DNA of 64,000 nucleotides from Candidatus Poribacteria bacterium. GTDB lineage: Bacteria; Poribacteria; WGA-4E; WGA-3G. Location: NCBI GenBank assembly GCA_028820635.1, contig JAPPIG010000115.1, positions 62,001-126,000 of the forward strand. Direction: 5' to 3'. Shown one piece after another: positions 27,194 to 36,205 of this stretch (position 1 is its first letter; every line of letters starts with the position of its first letter). The translations under genes and the position numbers were made by a program. The notes under the pieces are model-generated. The model was not told where the DNA came from. It ran no database searches and worked only from the letters and a program-made list of their open reading frames with translations.

Positions 27194-28597
27194 ATGATTT
27201 GGCATATAACAAAACGCGAAATATACGATAATCTCAATAGCCTACGTTTTGCATTAACAGCAGTTTTGCTGCTGGCGTTGCTGCTGATCAATGCTATTGT
27301 CTATCTGCGTGGACATCCTAATCGGACACAGGCATATCACGATGCTACTGCCGAAGCAGTAAAGAAACTTGAAGAACGTAGCACAAGTTTATATCGCCTC
27401 GCGACAGAGGGACCTGGACTTCTGTATAAAGCACACTCGTCACTCCGTTTTTGTGCGGAGGGTGATGAAGTGTTTTTGCCAACGCACGTCAATGGCGAAA
27501 ACTACTTTAGCGATATTGCCAAGGTGAGACCTCTCTGGAGATTGTCGCACCCACAAGAAACTCCAAATATCTACAATATCCGTCCTGATTTTACCACAAT
27601 GGATTGGGCGTTTATTGTCAGCTATGTGCTGAGTTTTGTGGCAATTCTTTTTACCTTTGATTCAGTCTCTGGTGAACTGGAACGAGGCACATTGCGATTG
27701 ATATTAGCAAATCCTATCCCGCGACACACTGTAATGGTTGGAAAGTTTTTAGGAGCATTCATCAGCATTAACATTCCTTTTGTGATTGCGGTTTTAATGA
27801 ACCTACTTCTGATTTCCATCTCAGATTCAGTGCAACTCAATGCCGAGTTGTGGGGCCGTTTAGGTATCTTGTACGGGATTACAATTCTTTATACCTGTAT
27901 CTTCATTGCTCTGGGGCTTCTCGTTTCCGCTGCGGTACGGGAGAGCGGGGTGAGTCTTGTTGTTCTGTTGTTAATCTGGGTGAGTTTTGTGGTTTTTATG
28001 CCGAATACATTAGCCTCTATCGGTAGTCGCACGTCGGTGCCAATGGCATATATGGAATTTTGGAGCGAGAGAAACAGACTTGATCGTGAGACTCGTAAGG
28101 CATACGAAGATAAATATGGAGACTCACAATCTACGCCACCAGTTCACGTAATTGCTGAGTATCTCACTGTAGATGCAGAACAGAATGAACGTTTTACCGA
28201 AAAGTATCTAAACCAGCAGATTACACAGGGAAAACGGGCGCGTGCGATAACCCGTATCTCACCTGCGGCGATTGTCCAACACCTCTTTGAATCTTTTGCA
28301 GGGACAGGGTTAGAACGGCATCTGCAATTTATTGAGAACACAAAACGGTATGCCCGCGAATATCGAGATTTTGTGATTGATGCTGACAGGGCGGATCCGA
28401 TGAGTCTTCATGCTATTGGAGTGCCTGAGGGTATGTCGCAAAAGCGTGTCAGTCCAGAGGCAATTCCCAAGTTTAAAGACACACTCAGTCTCAATCGTGA
28501 TTTCAACGCTGCGGTGATGGATTTGTTCTTGTTAGTGTTATTTTTGGTTGTGCTGCTTGCAGGGGCATTCCTTGCCTTTGTGCGTATTGACATTTGA
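27194..28597 (+). CDS. ABC-2 type transporter permease, B subfamily (third pair)
   Basis: 467 residues starting MIWHITKREIYDNLNSLRFA. GPGLLYKAHSSLRFCAEGDE in the first loop keeps the B-type pattern; the coupling segment is SGELERGTLRLILANPIPRH, where the usual ER/DR of GERER is changed to EL. The second loop contains ITRISPAAIVQHLFESFAGTG and PEGMSQKRVSPEAIP; tail FVRIDI. It is the last permease on the plus strand. No ATPase gene is found in this operon. Confidence 0.9.
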   Translation: MIWHITKREIYDNLNSLRFALTAVLLLALLLINAIVYLRGHPNRTQAYHDATAEAVKKLEERSTSLYRLATEGPGLLYKAHSSLRFCAEGDEVFLPTHVNGENYFSDIAKVRPLWRLSHPQETPNIYNIRPDFTTMDWAFIVSYVLSFVAILFTFDSVSGELERGTLRLILANPIPRHTVMVGKFLGAFISINIPFVIAVLMNLLLISISDSVQLNAELWGRLGILYGITILYTCIFIALGLLVSAAVRESGVSLVVLLLIWVSFVVFMPNTLASIGSRTSVPMAYMEFWSERNRLDRETRKAYEDKYGDSQSTPPVHVIAEYLTVDAEQNERFTEKYLNQQITQGKRARAITRISPAAIVQHLFESFAGTGLERHLQFIENTKRYAREYRDFVIDADRADPMSLHAIGVPEGMSQKRVSPEAIPKFKDTLSLNRDFNAAVMDLFLLVLFLVVLLAGAFLAFVRIDI

Positions 28598-28743
28598 AAA
28601 TAGTTGGACTGAACGCCTCACATGGCACGAGGGACGGCACGCGGAGCGTGCCTACTACCTTTAAGCACATATTAAATCGGCTATTTATGAACTACCCTCA
28701 ATTAATTTCGTGCGATTTTCCGTTTTTTACTATCTTTTCGTTC

Positions 28744-28765
28744 GTTGCAGACTCTATCTTGCAAC
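28744..28765. promoter_or_regulatory. Inverted repeat GTTGCA-N10-TGCAAC before the small TM genes
   Basis: A 6-bp dyad separated by 10 bp, with the same spacer (GACTCTATCT) as the copy at 37879-37900 before the permease at 36333-37844. The surrounding 50 bp (CGTGCGATTTTC, TACTATCTTTTCGTTC) are also shared. It may be an operator or a leader duplicated together with the genes. Confidence 0.5.
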
Positions 28766-28789
28766 ACAACAATAATAGGAGAAATTAAA

Positions 28790-29011
28790 ATGATAACCAC
28801 ATTGATTATTGTGACTGGAATAGCAGTCACAACACTTGGGATCGTCTGGATGGGGATATCTTTCGTTACAAATTTAACTGGGACAGGAAAAGGGGCAACC
28901 AAACGTGAAATAGAGGCACTACAAGAACATGTTAATCACATTCAGGAAGAAATAATCTCACTAAAAAAAGAGGTTAGACAGCTTATCCAGATTGCTAAAG
29001 GTAGTGAGTAA
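28790..29011 (+). CDS. Small membrane protein with one TM segment and a coiled coil
   Basis: 73 residues from the ATG behind AGGAGAAA. One hydrophobic segment (about 3-28) is followed by KREIEALQEHVNHIQEEIISLKKEV, an amphipathic coiled coil. This architecture resembles the phage-shock protein PspB, but no conserved signature confirms that. It is followed by another small TM gene 14 bp downstream and by the convergent TolC gene. Membrane-stress sensing would fit its context of envelope transporters; this is inference. Confidence 0.6.
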   Translation: MITTLIIVTGIAVTTLGIVWMGISFVTNLTGTGKGATKREIEALQEHVNHIQEEIISLKKEVRQLIQIAKGSE

Positions 29012-29025
29012 AAGGAGGGAATAGT

Positions 29026-29346
29026 ATGCTATTTCTAATACTGACATTACTTGGGGTGCTGCTCTTTTTGATATTCAAATACGTCGCTGTACTGTCCACT
29101 ATTACGGCGGTTCTTATTAGTGGCATAGCAGTTGCTGTGCTTGTAGGTATATGGCAAGGAACATCATATTTCTTGAGACAATCTTCGAATCAAACCTATG
29201 AGCAAGTTGAATCGAATTTGAAGCAGATAGGTGTAGATTTGCAGGAGATCCGTTCTCAGTTAGCGGACGTTGAGCCACACCTGCGGAATCTGGAATTTTT
29301 AAAGTACGCTCCACAGAATACCGAAACTAAGAAAAGCGAAACATAG
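29026..29346 (+). CDS. Small membrane protein with two TM segments and a coiled coil
   Basis: 106 residues. Two hydrophobic segments (about 2-21 and 24-48) precede a charged region with heptad-like leucines (YEQVESNLKQIGVDLQEIRSQLADVEPHLRNLEF). An AAGGAGGG site lies before the ATG, 14 bp after the stop of the previous gene. It looks like the partner of that gene; both are unknown. No homolog is recognised. Confidence 0.6.
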   Translation: MLFLILTLLGVLLFLIFKYVAVLSTITAVLISGIAVAVLVGIWQGTSYFLRQSSNQTYEQVESNLKQIGVDLQEIRSQLADVEPHLRNLEFLKYAPQNTETKKSET

Positions 29347-29383
29347 GTCTGAGCTGTAGGAGGGACTCCGATTCCCACTACAA

Positions 29384-29463
29384 ACGGGTCGCGATTCGGA
29401 GATCGCTCCTACAAAGTAAAAGACGGGTCGCGATTCGGAAATCGCTCCTACAAAGGTAAAAGA
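29384..29463. repeat. Tandem duplication of a palindrome fragment between convergent genes
   Basis: Two copies of about 40 bp, each running ACGGGTCGCGATTCGG then a few bases and ATCGCTCCTACAAA, stand in direct orientation between the small TM gene and the TolC gene. Preceded by GTAGGAGGGACTCCGATTCCC. They could fold as bidirectional hairpins. Confidence 0.6.
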
Positions 29464-29481
29464 CTACTGCTGAAAACCAAC

Positions 29482-30891
29482 CTACTCTATCCAAGCCATT
29501 GTTTCCCGTAGTTTTTCCTTTGCTTTCGCGTAATCTCGGCGTGCTTGATAAAAAACCCGCTGTGCCCCCGTGAATTGCGCTTGCGCCTGAAAAGCATCGT
29601 TGAGAGTCAACCCGCGATAACCTTGTATTTCAACAGTGCCTTCTTCAAGGACCCGTTCTATTGCCCGAAGGTGTTCCCTAAAAATATCCACACGTTTTTG
29701 CTCAATTTCCATCCGTTCTTTCGCATTTGCCACTTCCCGATAATCACGTCGCACCGCCACCTTGATGAGTTTCGTTTTTTCGACGTATTCTAATTGGAGT
29801 CTGTCCAGTTCAGCGAGTTCTGCGGAACGAAGATTTTCTGTCTTTTTCCCATCGTATAACGGAATATTGAGGTTGAAACGCAGCTCCCATCCGTTTTGTG
29901 TTCGCGGATTTGTTTCAAAAATGTTCGCGGCATCCCGTTCTCGGTCAAGTATTATCGGATCATAAAGTGCCTTTGCATCCCAAGTTCTGTTTTGTTGATG
30001 CTGTTGCAATAGCAGATGCAGATCTTTGTAGCGTGCTTCAGCAGAGATTTCAGGAAAACGATTCCACACTGTTTCCACGACCAGACGTTCTTGACGCGCA
30101 ATATCACCTTGTAAGTCGCGTAGGTCCAACCGATTAGCAAGTGCAAGTTCAACAGCAGCCGCCAAGGTTACATCGTCATCAGGGAGGGATTGTGAGAGAA
30201 CAACTTGTGCCAGTGGATCAAGTCCGGTAAGACGGATGAGTTCTGCTGTGTCCACATCAAGTCGTCGTTGGAGTTTGTTAAGGTCAAGTTGCTGTTCGGA
30301 CAATTCAAGTTCCGTATTGAGGCGGATGAGATAAGGAATCCGTTTTTTTTCGTGCTTGGTCTGTGTACTCTTCAGTTTTTTCTGGAGTTCTACCTCAATC
30401 GCTCGGCGTTGCTTAATTTCCTCTTGTGTGAGCGTGATATCGTGCCAAAGATTCCTAACAGCATGAACGGTTTCTTTTCTCACACGTTCGTATTCAATCT
30501 CTGCCTTGCGCACTTCTTCCTGTGCGGTATCAAGCCCTCTCGGAATTTCACCGAATTGGGCGAGGATAACACTCATCTGTGCACGGGTGAGATAGTCTTT
30601 TTCATCAAAATCACCGTTTTTTTGGCGTTGATATTGACTCGTGACCCCTACTTGTGGTAGATATACTGCTTTAGATACGCGCAGGTTTGCTTTTGCACGT
30701 TCTACTACTTTTTCCGCTTTTTTCACCGCCTCGTTGTTCTGCAAAGCGAGTTCTATTGCACGAGTTGACCGAAGTGAGACAAGTTCCTGTGCAGATACAG
30801 TACCAACTCCTTTAAATAACAAACCTTGGCTTACAAACAACAGAAAAATAAAACATAGGCAGGCTGCCAGCGGCGTCAAACTTTTATTCAT
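29482..30891 (-). CDS. TolC family outer-membrane channel protein
   Basis: 469 residues from the ATG at 30889-30891, which has GGAG seven bases upstream; the four residues before it would need a TTG start. A signal peptide is followed by two repeats of the TolC outer-membrane efflux fold: coiled-coil segments ELALQNNEAVKKAEKVVERAK, EVRKAEIEYERVRKETVHAV, and in the second half LANRLDLRDLQGDIARQERL and ELAELDRLQLEYVEKTKLI. TolC channels are the outer-membrane exit ducts for type I secretion and ABC or RND exporters. It closes the minus-strand cluster of ATPase and coiled-coil repeat protein, which suggests a trans-envelope export route with the permeases. Confidence 0.9.
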   Translation of the reverse strand: MNKSLTPLAACLCFIFLLFVSQGLLFKGVGTVSAQELVSLRSTRAIELALQNNEAVKKAEKVVERAKANLRVSKAVYLPQVGVTSQYQRQKNGDFDEKDYLTRAQMSVILAQFGEIPRGLDTAQEEVRKAEIEYERVRKETVHAVRNLWHDITLTQEEIKQRRAIEVELQKKLKSTQTKHEKKRIPYLIRLNTELELSEQQLDLNKLQRRLDVDTAELIRLTGLDPLAQVVLSQSLPDDDVTLAAAVELALANRLDLRDLQGDIARQERLVVETVWNRFPEISAEARYKDLHLLLQQHQQNRTWDAKALYDPIILDRERDAANIFETNPRTQNGWELRFNLNIPLYDGKKTENLRSAELAELDRLQLEYVEKTKLIKVAVRRDYREVANAKERMEIEQKRVDIFREHLRAIERVLEEGTVEIQGYRGLTLNDAFQAQAQFTGAQRVFYQARRDYAKAKEKLRETMAWIE

Positions 30892-30909
30892 TTCAATCTC
30901 CAAAAATTG

Positions 30910-31030
30910 TAGGACTTACGCAATTTTCACGATTCTTGCAATAATTATGGCTAAAATGATGTAATTTCAGCAGAATTTTGAATTATCAGCGCGTTTACAA
31001 AACGCGCCTACCGTTTGTGGGTAAGTCCTA
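30910..31030. repeat. MITE-like element with TAGGACTTAC / GTAAGTCCTA ends
   Basis: A 121-bp non-coding unit bounded by inverted TAGGACTTAC ends, containing GCGCGTTTACAAAACGCGCC. TAGGACTTACGCA-type ends are common in IS630-like derivatives; no transposase is present. It sits between the coiled-coil repeat protein and TolC genes. Confidence 0.7.
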
Positions 31031-31039
31031 AATTGTTTT

Positions 31040-33340
31040 CTACCGTCGGCTAATGCGGATTGTGACAATAACAATACCGATCATAAGGAGTATCAACGCA
31101 CCAAATAATAGCGTCGTTACCGACATTTGTGATTTTGATTCAACTAGTACTGTAATAGAACGGTCGCGTGCAGGAAATTTTCGGTTGTCAACCGTTACTT
31201 CCGCGCTGAGTTTCGCTTGATATTCTCCTACCGTAATGTCAGCAGGCGGATTGAGTGTGAGTTGTATTTCCGTTTCTTCGTTTCGTCCGAGTGATGCGAT
31301 GACTTCTGGTGAAACCGTATATTTCCAATCTGGATTGACATCAACCAGCATGCGGATATCAACGAGATCACGAGTGCCGATATTTTTTAATTTTGCGGTC
31401 ATATTAACTTGCTCATCAATCTTAATAGTTTGGAACGCATTTTGGACAGAAACTTCAATTTCCGGTACACCCTTTGGAATCAGTTCAAACCGCTCTACAC
31501 CACCTTGTATGCTGGCGATTCTCTCAGCGGGTAAATCCAATCGATTGTTTGTTCCTCCGAGTTCGTTTGCCTCGGTTTCATCAAGTACGGCAACATAGAA
31601 CTCAAGTGTGCTATCAAGATAGGATGCATCCAATTCTTCCGGTAGATAAACAATTAACGATAAATTCCGCTTTGACTGTTCCTGCGTAAACTTGACCTGT
31701 GACTGCCGCGACTGTGTATCCGGGTCTTGGAATTCAAAGGAAAGGCGATTTAACAGGTTAATGACACGCAATTGGAACGTATTTTCGGTCTCTGCCAACC
31801 TATCCAACGTTATATCGTAGGTGACACTGCTGCCTAAATTACCTTCCTGTGAAAAACGCAGCGAACTGACATTTACTACATCTAATGCGGATTCTTTTTG
31901 AAGATAGATCAAGCGGGTGTCTGGTTCAGGAAGTTCGGGATATTTCATTGATACCTTGAGGCTATCAACATCTTTCTGGAGTTGAAACGTTAAATTCACA
32001 GTTTCATTGTAACCGAGAACAGCAATCTTTTCTTCATACGGTTTAACGATATTTGTGCTATCTACGGCATCAAGTAAAGAGACATAAATTGCGCGAATTT
32101 CGTTTGCTGCTGCGATTTCTTCGGGAGTCGCATTGATCGGCATTGCTTCTGTCGTTGATGTGTTCTTTAGTTGAATTGTCACCATCATCTGGTTGTCAAC
32201 GCGAAATTTTTTCGCACTCAAAATAGAGATATGGCGTGTGTCCTCTTCAAGATGGATTTTATATAGATATTCCTTGTCTAGGTATCGGAGATTAACCGTG
32301 AGACTATCTACATTCCGTCTTAGTTCAAAATCGAGTGTTTTCTCCTGCCCATCCTTTAAAGTTGGAATGCGGAACTCGTAAGGCGACCCGATAATCGCAT
32401 CGGTTTCGTCTTTGATGGAGACATAGACATTGTTGATCTCTTGTGCTGTGTTAACTTTAGTGTTTTTTGCCTCTTCCTCTTCCACTGCACCATACTTGAT
32501 AACAAGTTCCAGACGTCTCCGATCACCCTCCTTATAACGCCTTGCGGATACAACAGAAATGTAAGGGTCTACCTGTTTCAGGTGAATGTGGCGTTCATCT
32601 GGGGTATCAAGATAGTTCAAGTGAACGACAACATCACGGACATCCTCTTTAATGAGTTCAAATTCCAAAGTGACAGTTTCGTTCTCTTTGAGTGTTTCAA
32701 TACGGCGTTCGTAAGGTTCCGCAATAATTGCCCCGTCTGAACCGAAACCCGCCTTCTCCTTAATTGATACAAAGATGTCATCAATCTGCGCGCTGATGGT
32801 AATGTCTCGTCCCATTACTTTGGAACTCTCAACCAATTTGACAGGCAAGGAACTATTCTGCAATGTAATGGAAAACATCTCACGACCGTCACGTGATTCG
32901 TATAAACGTGTACTTTCAACCGTGATGTGCCAAGCATCTTTGAGTGAATCAAGTTCTACCTTCTGTAGATTGAGTTTTGATTTCTCATATTCTGAGGCAG
33001 CGCTCTCATATTCCTCCTCAGCTTTATTTACCTCCGAGACTGTGACAATGTTGTTTTCCTCTTCTATCATCGCTTGTAAGTTCTCAAGTTCAATCTGTTT
33101 CTTTTTCATTAGGTTTTTCGCCAATTCCATCTCTAAACGTGCGGTCTCTATCAGGATTTGACGACTCTGCTCATCTCTGGTTTTTGTGGTGTCAGCAGCA
33201 TCGGTGGGAGGTGTTTCTTCATGCTCTGCTGCCAGCACAACTTTCAGAGACATCCCCGTCATGATGATGCAAACCAGCATAAGTATTTTAATTTGCACGG
33301 TTTTCCTCTGTTGGTATATATTTCGTTTTATAGAAAACAA
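31040..33340 (-). CDS. Large envelope protein with N-terminal coiled coil, repeated beta domains and a C-terminal TM segment
   Basis: 766 residues. A signal peptide or anchor (about 16-37), then an alpha-helical region (55-130, ARLEMELAKNLMKKKQIELENLQ and further heptads), then three repeats of about 115 residues each containing a VYVSIKD-type strand, GSPYEFRIPTLKDGQEKTLDFEL-like and SLTVNLRYLD-like parts. Near the C-terminus an NEW3-type domain (PEIEVSVQNAFQTIKIDEQVNMTAKLKNIGTRDLVDI) precedes a final TM segment (about 740-760) and basic tail RISRR. The build (coiled coil plus beta domains, inner-membrane anchor) resembles membrane-fusion-like adaptors, although no standard adaptor motif is recognised. 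It lies between ATPase and TolC genes, so a bridging role in the export complex is suggested by context only. Confidence 0.7.
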   Translation of the reverse strand: MFSIKRNIYQQRKTVQIKILMLVCIIMTGMSLKVVLAAEHEETPPTDAADTTKTRDEQSRQILIETARLEMELAKNLMKKKQIELENLQAMIEEENNIVTVSEVNKAEEEYESAASEYEKSKLNLQKVELDSLKDAWHITVESTRLYESRDGREMFSITLQNSSLPVKLVESSKVMGRDITISAQIDDIFVSIKEKAGFGSDGAIIAEPYERRIETLKENETVTLEFELIKEDVRDVVVHLNYLDTPDERHIHLKQVDPYISVVSARRYKEGDRRRLELVIKYGAVEEEEAKNTKVNTAQEINNVYVSIKDETDAIIGSPYEFRIPTLKDGQEKTLDFELRRNVDSLTVNLRYLDKEYLYKIHLEEDTRHISILSAKKFRVDNQMMVTIQLKNTSTTEAMPINATPEEIAAANEIRAIYVSLLDAVDSTNIVKPYEEKIAVLGYNETVNLTFQLQKDVDSLKVSMKYPELPEPDTRLIYLQKESALDVVNVSSLRFSQEGNLGSSVTYDITLDRLAETENTFQLRVINLLNRLSFEFQDPDTQSRQSQVKFTQEQSKRNLSLIVYLPEELDASYLDSTLEFYVAVLDETEANELGGTNNRLDLPAERIASIQGGVERFELIPKGVPEIEVSVQNAFQTIKIDEQVNMTAKLKNIGTRDLVDIRMLVDVNPDWKYTVSPEVIASLGRNEETEIQLTLNPPADITVGEYQAKLSAEVTVDNRKFPARDRSITVLVESKSQMSVTTLLFGALILLMIGIVIVTIRISRR

Positions 33341-33396
33341 TTATTGAGACACGTTAATAGCGCGCTTACAAAGCGCGCTACAAAAAATATCTACAA

Positions 33397-33535
33397 CCTA
33401 TCTCATAAATCATTGTAGGACGAGGTCTCCGGGGAATGCCAAAAGGCATTCATACCGTTGATTTGGTGCCTCGCCATGTCTTAAGGATGGGACAACGGGC
33501 GGGCACAGAGACCCGCCCCTACAATTAAATTATAC
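33397..33535. repeat. Repeat composite with TATCTCATAAAT end
   Basis: Begins CTATCTCATAAATCATTGTA, holds GAGGTCTCCGGGG, the AATGCCTTTTGGCATTC / CATACCGTTGATTTGG hairpin module, and ends in GGGCGGGCACAGAGACCCGCCCC. The sibling element at 39491-39633 has both ends intact. Confidence 0.6.
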
Positions 33536-33565
33536 AATAACTTAATCAATAAATGCACTGTGTTT

Positions 33566-34300
33566 TTACTCACTCGCGTCTTCTTCGGGTTCATATCCAG
33601 CGACATAGTGCAAATACAATTCCTCAAGGTTTTCATTTTGAATCTCTTCGCGGGTTAATTCTCGCTCGAGGTTGCCTTGCACAAGGATTCCGATTCTGTC
33701 AGCGATCTCCTTTGCGCGGAAGATGTCGTGAGTAGACATAAAGATGGCTTTTCCTTCCTCTTTGAGTTGACGCAAAAGGTTCAAGAAATCAGCACCACCC
33801 TTCGGATCAAGCCCGGAAGTTGGTTCGTCAAGCAGAACAGCCTGTGCATCTTTCATAATCGCAATTGCAATGCCGAGGCGTTGCCGCATCCCTTTAGAGA
33901 AAGTTTTGACACGACGTGTAAACGCCTCCTCGGCTAAACCGACTCTGCCGAGTGTCTCATCCAGTTCCGCGTTTGATACTTTCTTCCTGCCGCCAAGTTT
34001 CGCGAAAAAGGATAGGTTTTGTCGCGCTGTAAAGTTCCGATAGAGTTCAACGTTTTCAGAAACGTAGGCGAGATGTTTCTTTGCTTCCAATGGAAACTTT
34101 GGAATCTCAATATCCCCGACAAGTGCGGTGCCGCTTGTCGGTTCAATGAAGTTAAGCAGCATAGATATAGTTGTGCTTTTGCCTGCACCGTTCGCACCGA
34201 GAACGACATAGATTTCGCCATCTTCCACTTTTAAGTTTAATTCGTTGACAGCTAAAACGTTCTCATTATAGACTTTCGTTAGTTCACGGGTTTCTAACAT
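33566..34300 (-). CDS. ABC transporter ATP-binding protein, probably shared by the permease array
   Basis: 244 residues with every ABC motif: Walker A GANGAGKST (35-43), the SENVELY segment in place of the Q loop (80-86, typical for this ABC-2 subgroup), signature FSKGMRQRL (134-142), Walker B AVLLDEP (154-160), D-loop SGLDP and H191 in the H loop. It is the only ATPase gene in a window with thirteen permeases of the same kind. It lies downstream of permeases on the same strand and upstream of the coiled-coil repeat protein and TolC genes. The ECF-type promoter at 34366-34394 gives it its own control. The cytosolic ATPase would drive any of the A/B or C permease dimers if no others exist elsewhere in the genome. 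Confidence 0.93.
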   Translation of the reverse strand: MLETRELTKVYNENVLAVNELNLKVEDGEIYVVLGANGAGKSTTISMLLNFIEPTSGTALVGDIEIPKFPLEAKKHLAYVSENVELYRNFTARQNLSFFAKLGGRKKVSNAELDETLGRVGLAEEAFTRRVKTFSKGMRQRLGIAIAIMKDAQAVLLDEPTSGLDPKGGADFLNLLRQLKEEGKAIFMSTHDIFRAKEIADRIGILVQGNLERELTREEIQNENLEELYLHYVAGYEPEEDASE

Positions 34301-34365
34301 TTTGTGCCTCCTTGTAAGCTTGCGTTTCTATTCTGGACATTCAAGCAACATTGGCTTATGTTGCA

Positions 34366-34394
34366 TAGACGCGTTTTAAGGGTGTAAAGGTTGC
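34366..34394 (-). promoter_or_regulatory. ECF-type promoter of the ATPase gene
   Basis: On the minus strand: ATGCAACCTTT with GCAACC at 34389-34394, 17 bp, CGTCTA at 34366-34371, 66 bp before the ATG. It matches the promoter of the sigma-peptidase fusion gene at 12545 in both hexamers, spacing and an AAAA run before -10, though the two genes are 21 kb apart on opposite strands. Confidence 0.6.
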
Positions 34395-34422
34395 ATATTT
34401 TTATTAATCGATTGACAAGTTA

Positions 34423-34614
34423 ACGGTTTCTAAATGATTATAAAGCATTATTTTGTAAGTCGGGTTGAGTTTGCGAAACCCGACCAAATGCCAAAAAGCG
34501 CATTTGGCGTTGATTTGGACACGTATGACTTTTATATAGGGTTCTATGTCGGGTTTCGCTTCGCTCTACCCGACCTACAGTTTATTATGACAATTCGTCA
34601 ATTAGAAATGGTAT
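34423..34614. repeat. MITE-like element, family 2 variant
   Basis: Right end CAATTAGAAATGGTAT (to 34614) and degenerate left end GGTTTCTAAATGATTATA. Core: GTCGGGTTGAGTTTGCGAAACCCGAC and a returning GTCGGGTTTCGCTTCGCTC with an AATGCCAAAAAGCGCATTTGGCG module. This element and the ATPase promoter fill the 485-bp gap; the remainder (34615-34785) shows nothing further. Confidence 0.6.
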
Positions 34615-34785
34615 TATAAGGTTTCCAATCTGAATTCTTGTGGTAGCCAGGTTTTTAAGACATCTAATAAGTTACACACACTTTTCTGTGAAAAGTTCAA
34701 CAAAAACGGTAGGACCAGAAATGTCACTGTGTGAAGAATGTCAAATTATTGAGAGTCCTTACCTATAACGATTTCATTATCATGA

Positions 34786-36192
34786 TTAGACCTCAACGCG
34801 AATAAACCTAAGATAAGTACCTGACATAAGAACGACAAAAAACAGAATCAACAAGAACAAATCAATAGTTGCAGTGTTGAAATCACGACTGAGACTGATC
34901 GTATCTTCAAAGGTCGGAATTGATTCTGGACTGATAGGCTTCTTCGACATTCCCTCACGAACTCCAATAATATGGAGACTATCAGGATCTGCTCTATCCA
35001 TATCCACGACGAATTCTCGATATTCGCGTGCATAACGCTGCACATTCTCTAAAAATTGTTGATGCCGTTCAAACCCTGTTCCGACAAAAACCTCAAGAAG
35101 ATGCTGCATAAGCGTAACAGGTGAAATACGGGTGACGGAACGTGCCAGTTGAATTTGGGCAATCTGTTGAGTTAACTGTTCTTGGGCCAAACGTTCCTCT
35201 TGTTCAGTGCCTTTGGCGACATACTCACTATCTATCTGTATCTTTTTATTTGGCAACCCGCGCGTCTCTTGCAAAAGAGCAACGTATTCTTCCGTGAGGT
35301 CTTTTATGTCTTGGTTTCGGCGTTTGAAGTATTCATCATAAGTCATTGGGTTTGAGAAACCACTTGCAATAGAAGCGAGAGTACTCGGTACAAATACGAC
35401 AAAAACACACCACGTCAATAAGAGGATCACAAGGCTCGCAACACTGTTCTGCACAGATGACGAAACGAACAAACCTAACGCAATAAACAGGCATAGGTAC
35501 AAAATCGAAATAATGAAAATAATACATAAACGTATCCACACATCTGTACCAAGATCAATGTCTCTGGACATAGAAATTACCAATAGATTCATCAATATCG
35601 CAAGAGTAAACGGAATGCTAATACTTACTAATGCACCTAAAAATTTGCCAATCAATACAGTGTGTCGTGGCACTGAATTCGCCAACATCAATCGGAGCGT
35701 ACCGCGTTCACGTTCACTGGAAATAGAATCAAAGGTGAACAGAATTGCTATCAGACTCAGAACATACCCGATTACAAATCCCCAGTCTACTTTGACAGTA
35801 TCCGGACGTATATTGAATACATTAGGAAACGCTCCGGGATAATACAACGACCAGAAAGCCCTTAAATTATTGGCGATCTGAACCCTAGATATGCCGTAGG
35901 CATAATCTGGCAAAAAGATGTCACCCCCTTCTTCACAAAAATAGAGTGAAGACGGCTTTTTGTAAAGATTTCCTGGTCCTTCTTGCGCAATGCCAAATAA
36001 ATCCGTCCGAGATCTTAAGGCACTCACAGATGCTGTGGTAGCATCGTGATATTTCTGCATACGCTCAGGATGTTCTTGGACATGGATAACTGCATTAATC
36101 AACATCAAAACGAAAAGCAACACAGTCGTAAGTGCAAATCGGAGGCTATTAAGATTGTCATACAGTTCGCGTTTTGTGATATGCCATATCAT
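34786..36192 (-). CDS. ABC-2 type transporter permease, B subfamily (fourth pair)
   Basis: 468 residues, MIWHITKRELYDNLNSLRFA, start after GAGGAA. It is the closest paralog of the B gene at 24136, with the same length and GPGNLYKKPSSLYFCEEGGD in the first loop; the coupling segment is SSERERGTLRLMLANSVPRH. Second loop: RISPVTLMQHLLEVFVGTGF and VREGMSKKPISPESIPTFED; tail FIRVEV. Upstream on the minus strand is its A partner, separated by the GTTATCAGTT-type spacer. Downstream follows, after 485 bp, the ATPase gene, making this the pair nearest to its motor. Confidence 0.9.
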   Translation of the reverse strand: MIWHITKRELYDNLNSLRFALTTVLLFVLMLINAVIHVQEHPERMQKYHDATTASVSALRSRTDLFGIAQEGPGNLYKKPSSLYFCEEGGDIFLPDYAYGISRVQIANNLRAFWSLYYPGAFPNVFNIRPDTVKVDWGFVIGYVLSLIAILFTFDSISSERERGTLRLMLANSVPRHTVLIGKFLGALVSISIPFTLAILMNLLVISMSRDIDLGTDVWIRLCIIFIISILYLCLFIALGLFVSSSVQNSVASLVILLLTWCVFVVFVPSTLASIASGFSNPMTYDEYFKRRNQDIKDLTEEYVALLQETRGLPNKKIQIDSEYVAKGTEQEERLAQEQLTQQIAQIQLARSVTRISPVTLMQHLLEVFVGTGFERHQQFLENVQRYAREYREFVVDMDRADPDSLHIIGVREGMSKKPISPESIPTFEDTISLSRDFNTATIDLFLLILFFVVLMSGTYLRFIRVEV

Positions 36193-36205
36193 TTCTTATA
36201 TTCCT

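Noticed and set aside
28598-28789. Small gene reading MQTLSCNTTIIGEIK before the TM protein
   Set aside because: Its start would lie in the dyad region, and AGGAGAAA directly precedes the internal ATG at 28790, which gives a better start.
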